NCBI GenBank assembly: GCA_937973935.1 | Contig: CALJJF010000177.1 | Span: 1-15,835, forward strand | From: MKRK01 sp001896915 | GTDB taxonomy: Bacteria > Bacillota > Clostridia > Oscillospirales > Acutalibacteraceae | Direction of reading: 5' to 3' | Length of the DNA stretch: 15,835 nucleotides | Shown: one piece after another, positions 15,307 to 15,835 of the stretch | How positions within the stretch are numbered: position 1 is the stretch's first letter | Layout of the letters: each line of letters starts with the position of its first letter | Program-made: the position numbers and the translations under genes | The notes under the pieces: model-generated | The model's input: only the letters and a program-made list of their open reading frames with translations | Database searches by the model: none | What the model was told of the DNA's origin: nothing

Positions 15307-15835
15307 TGGACTATAATAAGATTATCAATCCGAATGTGGTTTCTCTGAAGCCCTCGGGAATACGAAAATTCTTTGACATAGCCGAGGAGATGGAGGATAT
15401 TGTTACACTGGGTGTCGGTGAACCTGATTTCCCCACTCCCTGGCATATCAGAGAAGCCGGCATCAATTCTCTGGAAAAAAGCAGAACCCGCTACACCAGC
15501 AATTGGGGCTTGAAAGAACTGCGCAGTGAAATTTCTGCTTATATGAGACGCAAATACAAGGTAACCTACAACCCGAAGGATGAAATATTGGTCACGGTGG
15601 GCGGCAGTGAAGCCATTGACACCTGTATGAGGACGCTGATCTCACCCGGCGACGAGGTTTTGATCCCCGAGCCGTCTTTTGTGTGCTACACCCCCATTAC
15701 AGAGCTGTCCCGGGCTATTCCGGTAATCATCGAAACCAAGGTGGAAAACAATTTCCGGCTCACCGCCGAGGAATTGAAAAGCCACATCACTGACAAAACA
15801 AAGCTGCTCATTCTGCCCTATCCCAACAACCCCAC
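15306..15835 (+). CDS. PLP-dependent aminotransferase, class I/II (N-terminal part, cut by window end)
   Basis: The frame opens at ATG 15306, inside TGATG, and stays open to the window edge for 176 codons. It matches fold type I aminotransferases: VTLGVGEPDFPTP, the substrate-side YTSNWGLKELR, VTVGGSEAID with DTCMRTLISPGDEVLIPEPS, and LPYPNNPT at the edge. The catalytic lysine is beyond the window. It would transfer an amino group from an aromatic or aliphatic amino acid to a 2-oxo acid. It is controlled together with the Lrp gene upstream. The exact substrate cannot be read from this part. Confidence 0.92.
   Translation, partial: MDYNKIINPNVVSLKPSGIRKFFDIAEEMEDIVTLGVGEPDFPTPWHIREAGINSLEKSRTRYTSNWGLKELRSEISAYMRRKYKVTYNPKDEILVTVGGSEAIDTCMRTLISPGDEVLIPEPSFVCYTPITELSRAIPVIIETKVENNFRLTAEELKSHITDKTKLLILPYPNNP

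Overview
The window looks like chromosome of a low- to mid-GC Bacillota, most likely class Clostridia. The support is strong AGGAGG-type ribosome sites, TTGACA/TATAAT promoters, frequent TTG and GTG starts, a kdpABCDE order, a YtrA-type GntR/ABC locus, and the UPF0237-UPF0210 and PHP-Lrp-aminotransferase neighbourhoods. This is judged by eye; no search was run.

Region 1 (1-6364, + strand) is a potassium locus: the end of kdpA, then complete kdpB and kdpC, kdpD, and kdpE, closed by a clear terminator. KdpA, KdpB and KdpC form the high-affinity K+ pump; KdpD and KdpE are its sensor kinase and response regulator. kdpD is full length but carries a single in-frame TGA at codon 103, inside its N-terminal ATP-binding domain, so sensing may be lost or altered unless the base is a sequencing error.

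Region 2 (6365-7358) has no ordinary gene. It holds what may be the decayed 3' part of a minus-strand gene, a well-signalled 24-residue cysteine/arginine peptide gene, a 61-residue small protein gene with a leader hairpin, and a strong terminator.

Region 3 (7419-11072, - strand) is an ABC transporter operon led by a YtrA-type GntR repressor. The order is regulator, six-helix permease, remnant of a deleted paralog, a large membrane-anchored extracytoplasmic protein of unknown family, and ATPase. A perfect 20-bp palindrome lies on the -10 box of the operon promoter, and a 16/20 copy sits between regulator and permease. This points to autoregulation and is the best candidate for an undescribed system here.

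Region 4 (11100-12153) is a single membrane-anchored protein of unknown function with its own promoter and terminator. Region 5 (12124-13874, - strand) is the ACT-domain UPF0237 protein followed by its usual partner, the UPF0210 (PFL) protein. Region 6 (13953-15835, + strand) is a divergent operon of a PHP-family phosphoesterase, an Lrp/AsnC regulator and a PLP aminotransferase cut by the window end.
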